Part shown: piece after piece, positions 39,536-48,427 of the stretch
Position numbering within the stretch: position 1 is the first letter of the stretch
Layout: every line of letters starts with the position of its first letter
DNA from: JBGPTK01 sp963797765
GTDB taxonomy: Bacteria; Acidobacteriota; Terriglobia; Acidiferrales; UBA7541
Assembly (NCBI GenBank): GCA_963797765.1
Contig: CAWCQU010000003.1
Span: 2,046,001-2,110,000, forward strand
Direction: 5' to 3'
Length of the DNA: 64,000 nucleotides
Made by a program: the position numbers and the translations under genes
The notes under the pieces: generated by a model
Told to the model about the DNA's origin: nothing
Database searches by the model: none
What the model saw: only the letters and a program-made list of their open reading frames with translations

Positions 39536-40954
39536 CTAATGTTTCGTCGCGATGGTCCAGAAAAAGTAAAAAAGCGGCAGCGTCAGCAGGTACAGCCCCC
39601 AGGAAACACTTCGCGCCTTTCCCGCCAGCACCTGAATAATTACATAACTCAAGATCCCTGCTGCGATGCCTGTCCCGAAATTATTCGAAAACAGCGTCAT
39701 AAGCACCATCAACACTGCCGGCACGCCGTCCGTGAATTTCTCCAGTTCGATCCGGCGAATGTTCGCGAACATCGAGATCCCCACCAGGATCAATGCCGGC
39801 GCCGTGGCTTCCTTTGGAATCATCAAAATTACCGGCGCGATCAGTAGCGTCGCCAGAAAGAGCGCTGCCGTCACCACGCCGGTCAGTCCCGTCCGCCCGC
39901 CGGCCTCGACTCCTGCGGCGGACTCGATCAGCGCGGTCATCGAAGGAACTCCAAAGAGCGGCCCGATCGTCGCAAAGCAGGAATCCACAACAAATGGTCC
40001 GTTAATTCCTGGCATGTTGCCATGTTCGTCCAGCAGGCCCGCCTTGTCCCCCACCGCAAGAGTCGTTCCCATCGTCGAAAAAAATTCCGCTGCAAAGAAT
40101 GCGAAAAGATACGGAAAGAAAGCAGGTTTCAGCGCCTGCAGAAAATTGAGTTTGAAAGTCACCGCTCCGATCGAGTGCGGCAATCCCCAGTAACTCGCCG
40201 GCAAGCTCGTCACTCCCAGCGGAACACCCAATGTCGTCGCCGCAAGCATCGCGATCATGATTCCGCCCGGCACTTTGTGATAATGAAGCGCAACCGCCAG
40301 CGCCAATCCGGCCAGCGCGATCACGGCTCCCGGCGCCGCAAAATTCCCCAGCATCAAAGCGTTCAGTCGCGGATTAGCGATCACCAGCCCTGCATTCCGG
40401 AATCCCAGCATCGCAATAAATCCGCCGAGCGCCGCTGACAACCCCATTTTGATCGGCGCCGGAACGATCCGCGCCACTACCTCCCGCATTCCCAAAAGTG
40501 TTAGGACCAGAAACAAAACACCGGACCAGAACGCGATGGCCATTGCCGTCTGCCACGGAACTCCTTCACCGAGCACGAGCGTCGTCGCCACCAGCACCGA
40601 GCCACCGATTCCGGGCCCCACCACGAACGGCAGCTTCGCGTAAAACGCCATCCCAAGCGTCCCCAATCCGAAAAGCGCGAGCGTTGCCGTGGTCGCCGCC
40701 GCTCGGTCCAAGCCGCCTGTCGATAAATTGTTGGGGATCACCACAGCCAGATAAGCTGCAGTCAGGAAAGTTGTCGCTCCGGCAAAAACTTCCAGGCGAA
40801 CGCTCGATCCTCTCGCCGAAATGCCGAATACGCGATCGAGAAAATTCGAGCGCCCGGTTTTCGGATGGCCGTTATCGCCGACCTCGCCCGAAAATATGGT
40901 TTTGCCTTCCGCCGATTCGCTCAATGCGGTGTTCTGCTCCGTCCCGCGACGCAC
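39536..40954 (-). CDS. NCS2-family purine permease (adenine/guanine/hypoxanthine type)
   Basis: About 472 residues with roughly twelve to fourteen hydrophobic segments. The N-terminal motif FLDRVFGISARGSSVRLEVFAG-type (given here in part), FLTAAYLAVVIPNNLS and the central GMREVVARIVPAPIKMGLSA are characteristic of the AzgA/PbuG/AdeQ branch. It takes up purine bases with protons. The next gene is adenine deaminase, 11 bases away, which suggests adenine is the substrate. The open frame extends upstream to 41068; I place the start at the GTG at 40954, five bases after the stop of a possible 60-residue gene, but TTG or other starts remain possible. Confidence 0.85.
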   Translation of the reverse strand: MRRGTEQNTALSESAEGKTIFSGEVGDNGHPKTGRSNFLDRVFGISARGSSVRLEVFAGATTFLTAAYLAVVIPNNLSTGGLDRAAATTATLALFGLGTLGMAFYAKLPFVVGPGIGGSVLVATTLVLGEGVPWQTAMAIAFWSGVLFLVLTLLGMREVVARIVPAPIKMGLSAALGGFIAMLGFRNAGLVIANPRLNALMLGNFAAPGAVIALAGLALAVALHYHKVPGGIMIAMLAATTLGVPLGVTSLPASYWGLPHSIGAVTFKLNFLQALKPAFFPYLFAFFAAEFFSTMGTTLAVGDKAGLLDEHGNMPGINGPFVVDSCFATIGPLFGVPSMTALIESAAGVEAGGRTGLTGVVTAALFLATLLIAPVILMIPKEATAPALILVGISMFANIRRIELEKFTDGVPAVLMVLMTLFSNNFGTGIAAGILSYVIIQVLAGKARSVSWGLYLLTLPLFYFFWTIATKH

Positions 40955-40959
40955 GGAGT

Positions 40960-41142
40960 CTACACTCTCGGCCGCTCCACGCGCCAGAGAACACCTGGAT
41001 CGCACGTATTTCTTTCCGCGCCCGCGGTGTGCCCTGCGAGCAATTTTTGCATCGCGATAGTCCCGCATGCGGGAACGAAAACGTTAAATTGCGCCTCCCC
41101 GCCGCAAGCCGGACATTTTGATAAATCGAATTGGCAAGTCAT
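40960..41142 (-). CDS. possible 60-residue zinc-binding protein upstream of the permease
   Basis: The short frame reads MTCQFDLSKCPACGGEAQFN and later FVPACGTIAMQKL, with CPAC plus further Cys residues that could bind zinc. Its stop lies five bases before the proposed permease start, suggesting coupling. No clear ribosome binding site was seen and I do not recognise a family, so this could also be part of the permease leader. Confidence 0.3.
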   Translation of the reverse strand: MTCQFDLSKCPACGGEAQFNVFVPACGTIAMQKLLAGHTAGAERNTCDPGVLWRVERPRV

Positions 41143-41196
41143 TCGCGCACACTTCGACTCGCCAAAGTCGAAGTGGTGCGAATTATGAAACTAAGG

Positions 41197-42372
41197 TTAT
41201 CTCTGCTTCGCTTCGTAGTACGCGAGTTCGACGAATTTCACTCCCACCGAATAATTGAAAAAGGCGCCGGCATTTTTGTCGTCGCCGACGATCTTCTCCC
41301 GGAATGGCTTCAGATCGATCGCTTTCTTCACTTGATCCAAGGTCGCATCCGAGTGCTGGCGCAATTGGTCATGCACCTGGGCCACGATGTACGTCATCAC
41401 CTCGATCATCTGATTGAGGTAAACCTTGTCGTGCAGGATCTCTCCGTGCCCGGGAACAATTGTATCCGCATCCAGTTGGGCCATTTTCTGCAGGGTCTGG
41501 ATCCAGTCGGCCGGGTACCCGTCAAACGCATATTCCACGGGATGGACCAGAAGGTCGCCGGTCACCAGTATCTTTTCTTTCGGCAAATAAACCAGCGCGT
41601 CACCGCCGGTATTTCCCCGCCCCAGATATTTCACCTGCACTTCCCGGTTTCCCAAATCGATGTTCAGTTCGCGATCGAACTCCATCGTGGGCAGTTGGAC
41701 CGTGTAGCTCTTCGCGGATTCGAACAAGCGTTGCACTCGCGCCAGTTTTGCTTTGACGTCTTCTTTTTGCGCGTCCGTCAGCGGCTTGCCGTCCTCTGCT
41801 TTGCCCGTCTCCATGCTTTGCTGCAATTTTTTCTGCTCGGCCGTGGCATCTCGAATCATGTCGGACGGCACGGTCGGGCTGCTCTCCGCGATCATCTCCC
41901 GCGTCTCACTTCGCGCGATGATTGCCACGGCGGGAAATGCATCCATGTAATCTTTATTCCCGGAGTTGTGATCCCCATGCCAGTGCGTGTTCAGCAGGTA
42001 CCGTACGGGCTTGTTCGTCCATTTCCGGATTTGTTCAATATCCTCCCGCGCGTCCGCGGACATCGAGCAGGAATCCACCACAAAAACTTCCCGCTCTCCG
42101 ATGATGACGGTGGTGTTTCCGTTCACCCAGCCCGGATATGGATCCTGGTGCCGGATCTCGTAAATACCTTCCCCGAGCTGGGTCACCTGCCGTTCCGGCG
42201 TAAATATGCCGTCCGCCCAAGCAGGCATGCTGGCAATCGTTAGAATGAGCAACAAAAGCGGAAAAGTCCGCAGCCAAGATTCTCGAAGAACGGATTTGCG
42301 GATAGTCACTTGAAAAAAGGGGCGGGAAATAGCAACAGAATTTACAACGGAAAACTCATCCTGGAATTTCAT
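41197..42372 (-). CDS. exported metallo-beta-lactamase-fold hydrolase
   Basis: The 391-residue protein has a signal peptide (TFPLLLLILTIASMPAWADG) and the MBL fold with the zinc motif LLNTHWHGDHNSGN (HxHxDH), a later His in VPGHGEIL, and the strand FVVDSCSMSADA. It resembles the SoxH-like and quinoprotein-relay branch of the superfamily (PERQVTQLGEGIYEI). The C-terminal half (residues 215-390) is helical. A GGAGAG site precedes the ATG. The substrate cannot be told from sequence. It is on the minus strand between the RiPP operon and the purine operon and is not coupled to either. Confidence 0.8.
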   Translation of the reverse strand: MKFQDEFSVVNSVAISRPFFQVTIRKSVLRESWLRTFPLLLLILTIASMPAWADGIFTPERQVTQLGEGIYEIRHQDPYPGWVNGNTTVIIGEREVFVVDSCSMSADAREDIEQIRKWTNKPVRYLLNTHWHGDHNSGNKDYMDAFPAVAIIARSETREMIAESSPTVPSDMIRDATAEQKKLQQSMETGKAEDGKPLTDAQKEDVKAKLARVQRLFESAKSYTVQLPTMEFDRELNIDLGNREVQVKYLGRGNTGGDALVYLPKEKILVTGDLLVHPVEYAFDGYPADWIQTLQKMAQLDADTIVPGHGEILHDKVYLNQMIEVMTYIVAQVHDQLRQHSDATLDQVKKAIDLKPFREKIVGDDKNAGAFFNYSVGVKFVELAYYEAKQR

Positions 42373-42393
42373 CGGGGCGCTCTCCTTCGGAAT

Positions 42394-43548
42394 TCAGTTA
42401 CTTCCGTGCCGCGCCCCCCTCAGGATTCGCAGCGGTCGCAGGACAGCGTACAACGGAGAGAATACCTTCGGCAATCGTAATTTTTCCCAGTCCTCCTCGG
42501 TCGGCGTCGCCGTAAGTCGCAGCGCATAGCGCGCCCCGCCAAAACCCCCGCCGCTCATTTGTACGCGCATTTGAAATCGCCGCACCGGCCCCGGTCGAAT
42601 GTCCGTCGTCCCCACGAAACGATCGCAGGCTTGTTGCACCAGATTCCCGACAGCTCGATCCGCCCGGATCTCACGTACGATTTCATCAGGCAGCGGAGTC
42701 CCGATCAAATTCTTTGCGATTCCGAGCCCCAGGAGCATCATCCGCTCCGCTCTCAATTGGCGCGCCGCCTGAATCGCCTTTTTCCAATCGATCCCGCGCT
42801 CAATTTGGACCAATTCGCTGATATCCACAAGCCACGAAAGCCGGTCCCACAAATGCTTCGCCCCGTGTACACAAAGCATTGGCAGTGCATCCTCGGCGGC
42901 AAAGATGGAAACAGGCCGTCCGCCGATTTCCACTACATCAAGCCTTCGCAGTATTTCCTCCAAGTTCAATGGCGCTGGCAAATATCGCAGCGTTGCTTCC
43001 GAATGCAGTTCCAGGTTCACGCGCCCGCTGCTGTCGCAATACGCATAATGCCCTGGGATGTGTTCTCGCCCCGGCCCGTCCGCCCAGGAAATTTCGGACC
43101 GGTAGCCGAGCGCCATCAACACGTCATGCGCCCTTCGAATCTCGGATTGCTGTAGCACCAGATCCAAATCGTTAAACTGCCGCAGCGCAATGTCGCCGTA
43201 AGCCTGCGCCGCCAGCGCAGGGCCTTTGTGCGGAACCGCTTGAATGCCGTGGCTCTCGAACGCGTCCAGTATTTTGAAAAGCTCCACGGTCAAGAACAGA
43301 TTTCGCCTCGAATTTCTACGAAACTCCGCGCGAACCCGGTCGCGCCATGCCGCCGGCAAAAAAACGCTGGCGATCGATTCAAGATGCTGGCAAAGAAGCG
43401 GCGTGATTCCCTGCGCTGCCGATAACGCGATCAAGGCGTCAAAATCGTCCACGGAACGAATCAGCATTCCAAGCCGCTGTGCTCGTTCCGAATCCATCGT
43501 TTTTCGCGCGCAAAGTTGCAGAGTTTCTTGCTGTGCCGGGATTTTCAT
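42394..43548 (-). CDS. PF14907-type nucleotidyltransferase of the peptide cassette
   Basis: The 384-residue protein (ATG at 43548; a TTG at 43560 is possible) has the nucleotidyltransferase core: HGIQAVPHKGPALAAQAYGD, LRQFNDLDLVLQQSE (Asp pair), HLELHSEATLRYL and a C-terminal FGGARYALRL tail. PF14907 proteins occur in gene clusters for lasso and other ribosomal peptides, where they may nucleotidylate or otherwise modify the product. It lies about 98 bases downstream of the radical SAM gene on the same strand and is probably the last gene of the operon. The role is inferred from context. Confidence 0.75.
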   Translation of the reverse strand: MKIPAQQETLQLCARKTMDSERAQRLGMLIRSVDDFDALIALSAAQGITPLLCQHLESIASVFLPAAWRDRVRAEFRRNSRRNLFLTVELFKILDAFESHGIQAVPHKGPALAAQAYGDIALRQFNDLDLVLQQSEIRRAHDVLMALGYRSEISWADGPGREHIPGHYAYCDSSGRVNLELHSEATLRYLPAPLNLEEILRRLDVVEIGGRPVSIFAAEDALPMLCVHGAKHLWDRLSWLVDISELVQIERGIDWKKAIQAARQLRAERMMLLGLGIAKNLIGTPLPDEIVREIRADRAVGNLVQQACDRFVGTTDIRPGPVRRFQMRVQMSGGGFGGARYALRLTATPTEEDWEKLRLPKVFSPLYAVLRPLRILRGARHGSN

Positions 43549-43645
43549 CGGTGGGAACAACTCACGAATCGCATCGATTTCCTGCTCGCCCTAACGGCCG
43601 CTCAGCAACGGCAGCGGATTGAACTCGCCCGAACTTTTCCGGTTC

Positions 43646-44782
43646 TCAGAGCGCCCCAACCGCCTGGGCATAAGCTCCATCGCTCGTTCTTGACAATCCC
43701 TGAATCTGAACCAGCGGCACCGCCGGCTTTCGGGAATTCTTCGTCAGCAGGTTTTCCGAAGGAATACCCGTCCGCGCATAGGATTTCTCGCAATCCTGAT
43801 AAGACGGCCCGCGCATATTTCCTTCCAAATACGCCAGCCCCGGGCAGCGCGTGCAACTCCCCGCGTGCGTGCACTTCGAACAAGTGCCCAATTCGCGCAC
43901 AGTGATCGAACGTACTTCCTTCAACTGCGGCGAATTCCGCCAAATGTCCAGAAATTTAGTTCGACGCACATTTCCACTCGGCAATGGGAATTGCACGCAG
44001 GGATAGACATCGCCATACGGCGAAACGTAGCAAGCCGTATGTCCCGCGCTGCAAGGCAGCGAATCCAGCACGTCTTCGTTCGCGCCCACGGGCGGCGAGC
44101 AGAATTCCTCCACATCGCCCACCAGGTTGCCGTCGCGAAACACTTCCTTCAGCGCGGCATGGTCCACATTCAAATCCAAAATCGATCGGTCGCCATCCAT
44201 CATCGGCGTTACCGTCGGATCGAGAGTTACCGGAACTCCCAGTTCCGCCGCCAGCGCTTTCACTCCGCTATAATCCGCCAGATTTTTCACCATCAGCACA
44301 TTGGCCAGATTGACGCGAATTCCCTGTTCGGTCAAAAATCGCACACCTTCCACGGACCGTTTCAGCGACCCCGGCACCTTGGTGATCGCGTCATGCACTT
44401 CCGCCCGGTGCGAATAAATGCTGATCTGCACGGCCTCCACACCCAGTTCCCGAAGGCGCTGCGCTTCTTTCCGCCGGATCAAAATCGCATTCGTCTTCAG
44501 CTTCACGCTGAATTTTCTTTCCCGCGCGTATTCCACGATCTCGAAAAAATCCTTCCGCATCATGATCTCGCCGCCGCTGATCGTAAGAAAAAATACATTC
44601 GCGTCGGCCAATTGATCGAGCAGATCTTTAATTTCCGCGGTCGTCATCTCGCCATGGTCCTCGTGGTCCAGATAACAATGCACGCATCGCTCGTTGCACC
44701 GGTAAGTCAAGTCCAGTTGCACGCTCAACGGAATTCCTAACTTCAGCGCCTTGGCGCCCATTTCCGCCATCAACTGGCTCAT
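43646..44782 (-). CDS. radical SAM/SPASM peptide-modifying enzyme
   Basis: The cluster-binding motif CNERCVHC (residues 29-36) binds the S-adenosylmethionine iron-sulfur cluster. The radical SAM TIM barrel follows (TISGGEIMMRKDFFEI, VQISIYSHRAEVHD), then a SPASM domain with many Cys: FCSPPVGANEDVLDSLPCSAGHTACYVSPYG-type spacing (quoted in part), PCVQFPLPSGN, CSKCTHAGSCTRCPGL and YQDCEKSYART. SPASM enzymes act on ribosomal peptides. The gene starts in a 4-bp overlap with the PqqD-like gene. The substrate is likely the peptide encoded at 46432-46599. The chemistry (thioether, C-C or epimerisation) cannot be read from sequence. Confidence 0.88.
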   Translation of the reverse strand: MSQLMAEMGAKALKLGIPLSVQLDLTYRCNERCVHCYLDHEDHGEMTTAEIKDLLDQLADANVFFLTISGGEIMMRKDFFEIVEYARERKFSVKLKTNAILIRRKEAQRLRELGVEAVQISIYSHRAEVHDAITKVPGSLKRSVEGVRFLTEQGIRVNLANVLMVKNLADYSGVKALAAELGVPVTLDPTVTPMMDGDRSILDLNVDHAALKEVFRDGNLVGDVEEFCSPPVGANEDVLDSLPCSAGHTACYVSPYGDVYPCVQFPLPSGNVRRTKFLDIWRNSPQLKEVRSITVRELGTCSKCTHAGSCTRCPGLAYLEGNMRGPSYQDCEKSYARTGIPSENLLTKNSRKPAVPLVQIQGLSRTSDGAYAQAVGAL

Positions 44783-45099
44783 CGGGTTCCCTTGGCAGCG
44801 GCGGCCGCTTGCGCGACCGGATGATCGGAAACAATTAAAATCCCGTGCTCTGCGAGCCTCGCCACCAGATCCTCGGCATCCTTCAGACCCGTCTCTTGCG
44901 TTACCTCAAACTGTTCGCACATTTTCCCAACCACAATTTCTTCGAGCGTGTTCGAGCCGTCCGCCGCATTCCAAATCGCGGTGGCCACGTCGTTCAGGGT
45001 GAACAACGTGGAATCGACCGCTGACATAATCATCATTTCATCGCCCATCATGCGCGCCGCAATCTGCGGGCTCCGCGCCACATATTGTTTTCCGCTCAT
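44779..45099 (-). CDS. PqqD-type precursor-binding protein
   Basis: The 106-residue protein (start ATG at 45099, overlapping the upstream stop by 4 bases) has the PqqD signature: ARMMGDEMMIMSAVDSTLFTLNDVATAIWNAADGSNTLEEIV, of which the segment LFTLNDVATAIWNAADG is the typical part. PqqD domains are RiPP recognition elements that bind the leader peptide and present it to a radical SAM enzyme. Here the next gene downstream is exactly such an enzyme, again in a 4-bp overlap. A C-terminal Ala-rich tail (VAQAAAAAKGTR) follows. Confidence 0.88.
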   Translation of the reverse strand: MSGKQYVARSPQIAARMMGDEMMIMSAVDSTLFTLNDVATAIWNAADGSNTLEEIVVGKMCEQFEVTQETGLKDAEDLVARLAEHGILIVSDHPVAQAAAAAKGTR

Positions 45100-45912
45100 C
45101 CGATCATCTCCCACACGCGCGCATTTGGCACAAAAGTCAGCCGCTTCACGGGCACTCGACCAACGAAATCGCACGCCGCCTGAAAAACAAGATTTACCAG
45201 TTCGCGGTCCTTCGCAAAAAATAAGATATCTTCCAGCAGTCCGCGCACGGCCTCCACGGTTCCAATGGATTCGATTTTGTTTTCGCGGCCTTTCGCCAGC
45301 AGGTATAACGCCGCAATCGGCGCCCGCATGTTTTCTCCGGGACGTGCCAGTTCTCCCGCGAACGGTGTGCCGAACGCGAAATACTGGTCCTTCTGCCGCG
45401 TCACGTAGGAAATCTCGTCCGTCAGCAGCGCCACATCCGGCGGAGCCAGGCTTGCCATCGTCGTTTTCCCAGCGCCCGAAACTCCCGCAAACAGGAATGC
45501 CCGCCCATTTCGCACCGCGCTCGAAGCGTGGACCAGAAATCCGTCTTCACGCGCCAGCAGCAACGTGTGGACAATGCGCAGCACGCAATCCAGCGAGTAG
45601 GGGTTCGCGGTTTGGCGAATGCTTCCGCAGGCCAGCGACTGGATTCCACACCGCGCAAAAATCTGCTCGCTCCATCCGCCACAACCCGTCTTTCCACGTC
45701 ACCTGCACTTCCTCACTTCCCAACAAGACGCCCGGCGCAACCAGGTCAATTTCGAATTCGAATTTCGCAGGGCCGGCCGAGCCCGCGAAACCGGCATACC
45801 TTTTCCCCAGCATTTCTAGAAATAATGGATTATCCACGTTAAGTTGGATCGGCAGGCCGCCTACTTCAATAATCACACTGGAACGGGAGAGCGCCGGAGT
45901 CGCAGTCGTCAT
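45096..45912 (-). pseudogene. HPr-kinase-like protein of the peptide cassette, one probable frameshift
   Basis: The N-terminal piece (45912 to about 45640) and the C-terminal piece (from about 45640 to 45096) lie in different frames. Removing one C from GGCCTGC joins VWNPVAG to CGSIRQTANPYSLD and gives 271 residues, with the total length then divisible by three. The joined protein has SAVRNGRAFLFAGVSGAGKTT (Walker A) and LLTDEISYV, the P-loop kinase fold of HPr kinase and of ScmC in SynChlorMet cassettes; related kinases phosphorylate lasso peptide tails. The start overlaps the peptidase stop and its stop overlaps the PqqD start, both by 4 bases. I regard the frame change as a likely sequence error in a working gene. 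Confidence 0.7.
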
Positions 45913-46397
45913 ATTTTGCGCACCGCTTCGCCAAAAAGAATTGAGCGTTGCAGATCAAAAAAGCGCATATAGACGTAGGTCGCGCGTTCGGAGGCTTGAA
46001 GAATTGGAGCGATCGCCCGGTTCAGAAAACTGAGCGGCTTATTGGGGTCAATTCTGTTGCCATGCCGCTCGGCCCACATTACACGGCCCAGCAATTCCGA
46101 TTGGCGGATGGGCGGATCGTTCTGCTGCAGCCGGTCGCCTCGCGTGATCAAACGCAAGTCCTCGCGGCCTGGACCGCTCAACTTTTCCACCACGCGATGA
46201 GCGAAAAGCCGGCCGTCCCGCAGGAAGAGCACTATATTCTTGGGAGTTACTTCCTCAATCGCCGCTCGCCGGATGAAAATACTGTCGCCCGGATTCAAAG
46301 CAGGCATCATGCTGGTGCCGAAGACGCGGATCCGCACCTCGCCGAATTTACGCAGCACATCCGCCACCACGCCGCACGCAGCAATGTTCGACACCAT
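45909..46397 (-). CDS. S24/S26-type serine peptidase of the peptide cassette
   Basis: This 162-residue protein has the signal-peptidase core: the nucleophile Ser29 in VFGTSMMPALNPGD and a His67 in RLFAHRVVEK at the place where bacterial signal peptidases have Lys, so it belongs to the Ser-His (SipW-like) type. ITRGDRLQQNDPPIRQSELLGRV is the usual GDN-like third block, in part. No strong N-terminal membrane segment is seen. Its start is 35 bases after the precursor peptide gene and its stop overlaps the kinase-like gene by 4 bases. It may cleave the leader from the modified peptide, or act on the secreted propeller protein; both are inference. Confidence 0.75.
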   Translation of the reverse strand: MVSNIAACGVVADVLRKFGEVRIRVFGTSMMPALNPGDSIFIRRAAIEEVTPKNIVLFLRDGRLFAHRVVEKLSGPGREDLRLITRGDRLQQNDPPIRQSELLGRVMWAERHGNRIDPNKPLSFLNRAIAPILQASERATYVYMRFFDLQRSILFGEAVRKI

Positions 46398-46431
46398 GGC
46401 CCACCGATCGGGGCAGGCACCACCCCGTGAT

Positions 46432-46599
46432 TTACGAAGCCTTTGTGCTGGTCAGCCTGCATTGCGCTTGAGTCGCGCTCAATTTCCCGCAAGAAAGCGC
46501 GGAAACTTCGAACACTTTCTCGAAGCGATAGTCAGGCTTCTGATAGGGTTTCTTGCTGCCGCTCTTCTTGGAAAGCTCGCTGCTTGATGGGTGATCCAT
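46432..46599 (-). CDS. putative RiPP precursor peptide (55 residues)
   Basis: The start is an ATG two bases after the stop of the propeller gene; a frame extends upstream but would overlap that gene. The peptide reads Lys/Ser-rich at first, then KKPYQKPDYRFEKVFEVSAL and SCGKLSATQAQCRLTSTKAS. Tyr19-x-x-Pro22 resembles the YxxP leader motif bound by RiPP recognition elements of lasso clusters. Cys37 and Cys47, plus many Ser and Thr, make a plausible core for radical SAM chemistry. It is followed by the peptidase, kinase-like, PqqD and radical SAM genes in order. Precursor status is inferred from size, motif and context; no Gly-Gly cleavage site is seen. Confidence 0.65.
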   Translation of the reverse strand: MDHPSSSELSKKSGSKKPYQKPDYRFEKVFEVSALSCGKLSATQAQCRLTSTKAS

Positions 46600-46601
46600 G
46601 A

Positions 46602-48427
46602 TTAGTTCAACCCCGCCTGTGTGGCTTTCACCATGCATCCGACGTTCGCATTCCCGTTGCAAGTCACCACTCCGCTCTGCGGCGTGAAATAGATGCTGGA
46701 CTCCTGTCCGCCCGTCCCTACGTTATCGACGACAATTCCGCTGGAGCCTAATGTCTCCGCCAGTGCCGCAAAGTTTAGAATGGTCGGCGGCCACGGTGAG
46801 TTAGCTACATCGAGTGCCACAATTGCGCCGTTCCCCAGGCCAGCTTGCACATTGGATGGTATTCCGAAGAATATGAAGTTGCTGGTGCCATTTACGATCT
46901 CCGTAAATGGAGAGCAATTTACGGATGTAACGGCTCCAGACTGAATTTGAAAGCTGCCCGGGTCCACCGTCGAACTCATGACCCCCGCGCTATCGAATCC
47001 GATTCGAAACAGCGTTGTCGGAGTAGTTCCGCAAACATAGAGATGGCTGCTCGCATAGTTCCCGGCAATGTAATTGCTGTCAAACGCTCCACCATAACCT
47101 CCGGCGGCTGCGCCGCCCGTTCCGAGCTCGGTCGTCACCGGAACTCCGAGCGCAGTTGTGGTCTGATATTACGGCTGCATTCCCCCCCGCATCCAGCCCG
47201 ACGAAGACGTAAACCGTTTGCTTCACCGGATCGACAATCGGAGGATCGAACACTCCCTGCGATCCGTTGGTCACCGCCAGAGCGGTGCTGCCTTTGCAGG
47301 GCACCGAGCCGCTCCCGCAAGTTCCCACCGTGCTGGCAGTGTCCTTGACGTAGAACAACGATGAAGCGGAAGGCGTAATATTATCGGCGACGTAGATATT
47401 TCCAGACACGGCGTCGAACACCGGGCTGGTTAGTTTGCCCGCTCGATACAGCGATCGGCCACCCGGTCGAGACTTCCGCCGGCGTTCCGTTGAACACTCC
47501 CGTGAACTTGTGGAGCGATCCGGCATCGTCGCCCACGTACAGCACGTCGTCGGTGTAGTCATAAAAGGGCGAAGATCCGGTGTCCTGGGCTCCGCCCGAA
47601 AAGCTGAGAGTAAACAGGCAAGAGGTGCCGGCTGGGCACGTGGACCAATCGCTCCCGGTCGTCAGCACATTGGTGGGCGCCACAGAAGTCGACACGCCCG
47701 AGGCATTGATTGTGCCCTCGCCTGATTTCCACTGCAAAATCTTCAGCAGCGCGCCGCCTGCCGCCGCCGTCTCGACGTATACGATTCTCGTCCCATCCAG
47801 ACTGAGCACTGGAGAGCTCATCACTTTCCCGGTGGTGTCTGCACCAATATTCGTGTTGTAAGCCCACATCACGGAAGGCTGGCCGGTGCCGCAGAATCCG
47901 CCGGTTCCCGAATAAAGCTGATTCAGCGCCACAATGCTGGATGCGGCGCCTGTCACACCCGGCAAATTCGTGGGATACGTGACGTAATCTGCAGTGCAGC
48001 TAGGCGTGGCATTGATATCAAACGTGAATTTCGCAGGCGAAGCATAGTACCCGCCATTGTGCTGCCAATCGCCTGTCGTGGAGTTCTGGTCCAACGGCAT
48101 CTGCCAATCTCTCGTCAGCGGGCTTCTGAAGAACGGGTGCCGTGGGATGTGCCAAACGCCTGGTACATTCCTTCCCGCAAGCCTCCCGCTGCGGCTCAGT
48201 TGCAGCATGTGGCGCTGGTATCGTGGATCCCTGAAAAGTTTCCACGATTGCGCCGCTGTTCCTGCCCCGCTAAAGCGCATGTGCCGGCTGCTCCAGTCAA
48301 CGGACATGTGGACTGGGTTGCTGAAGCGTTTGTTTTCCGTTGCCCGGACCTGCAGGATGGTAATCAAAGCAACGGCCACGGCGAAAACCAATGCGACTTT
48401 GGCCGACCACGATCCACTCAGTTTCAT
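46602..48427 (-). pseudogene. secreted propeller-like protein heading the peptide cassette, two frameshifts
   Basis: From an ATG at 48427 (GAGGCGTGAA site) the protein has a signal segment (VALVFAVAVALITILQVRA) and a series of beta-propeller-like blades: KVMSSPVLSLDGTRIVYVET, SPFYDYTDDVLYVGDDAGSL, LTSPVFDAVSGNIYVADN and VDPVKQTVYVFVGLDAGGN. Single-base insertions near 47440 (extra G in AGCGGGCAAAC) and 47170 (extra A in GTAATATC) split it; removing both gives 607 residues and the exact family-like junctions SSGKLTSPVF and AAVYQTTTALG. It ends CMVKATQAGLN two bases before the precursor peptide. It could be a surface scaffold or the target of the peptide. Function unknown. Confidence 0.65.

Noticed and set aside
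42394..45099. PQQ biosynthesis genes
   Set aside because: PqqD and a SPASM enzyme are present but no pqqA-, pqqB- or pqqC-like gene is adjacent, and the kinase, peptidase and nucleotidyltransferase do not belong to that pathway.
44948..46033. 361-residue plus-strand frame across the peptide cassette
   Set aside because: It lies opposite the kinase-like and PqqD genes, is Arg/Pro/Ser-rich and has no domain.
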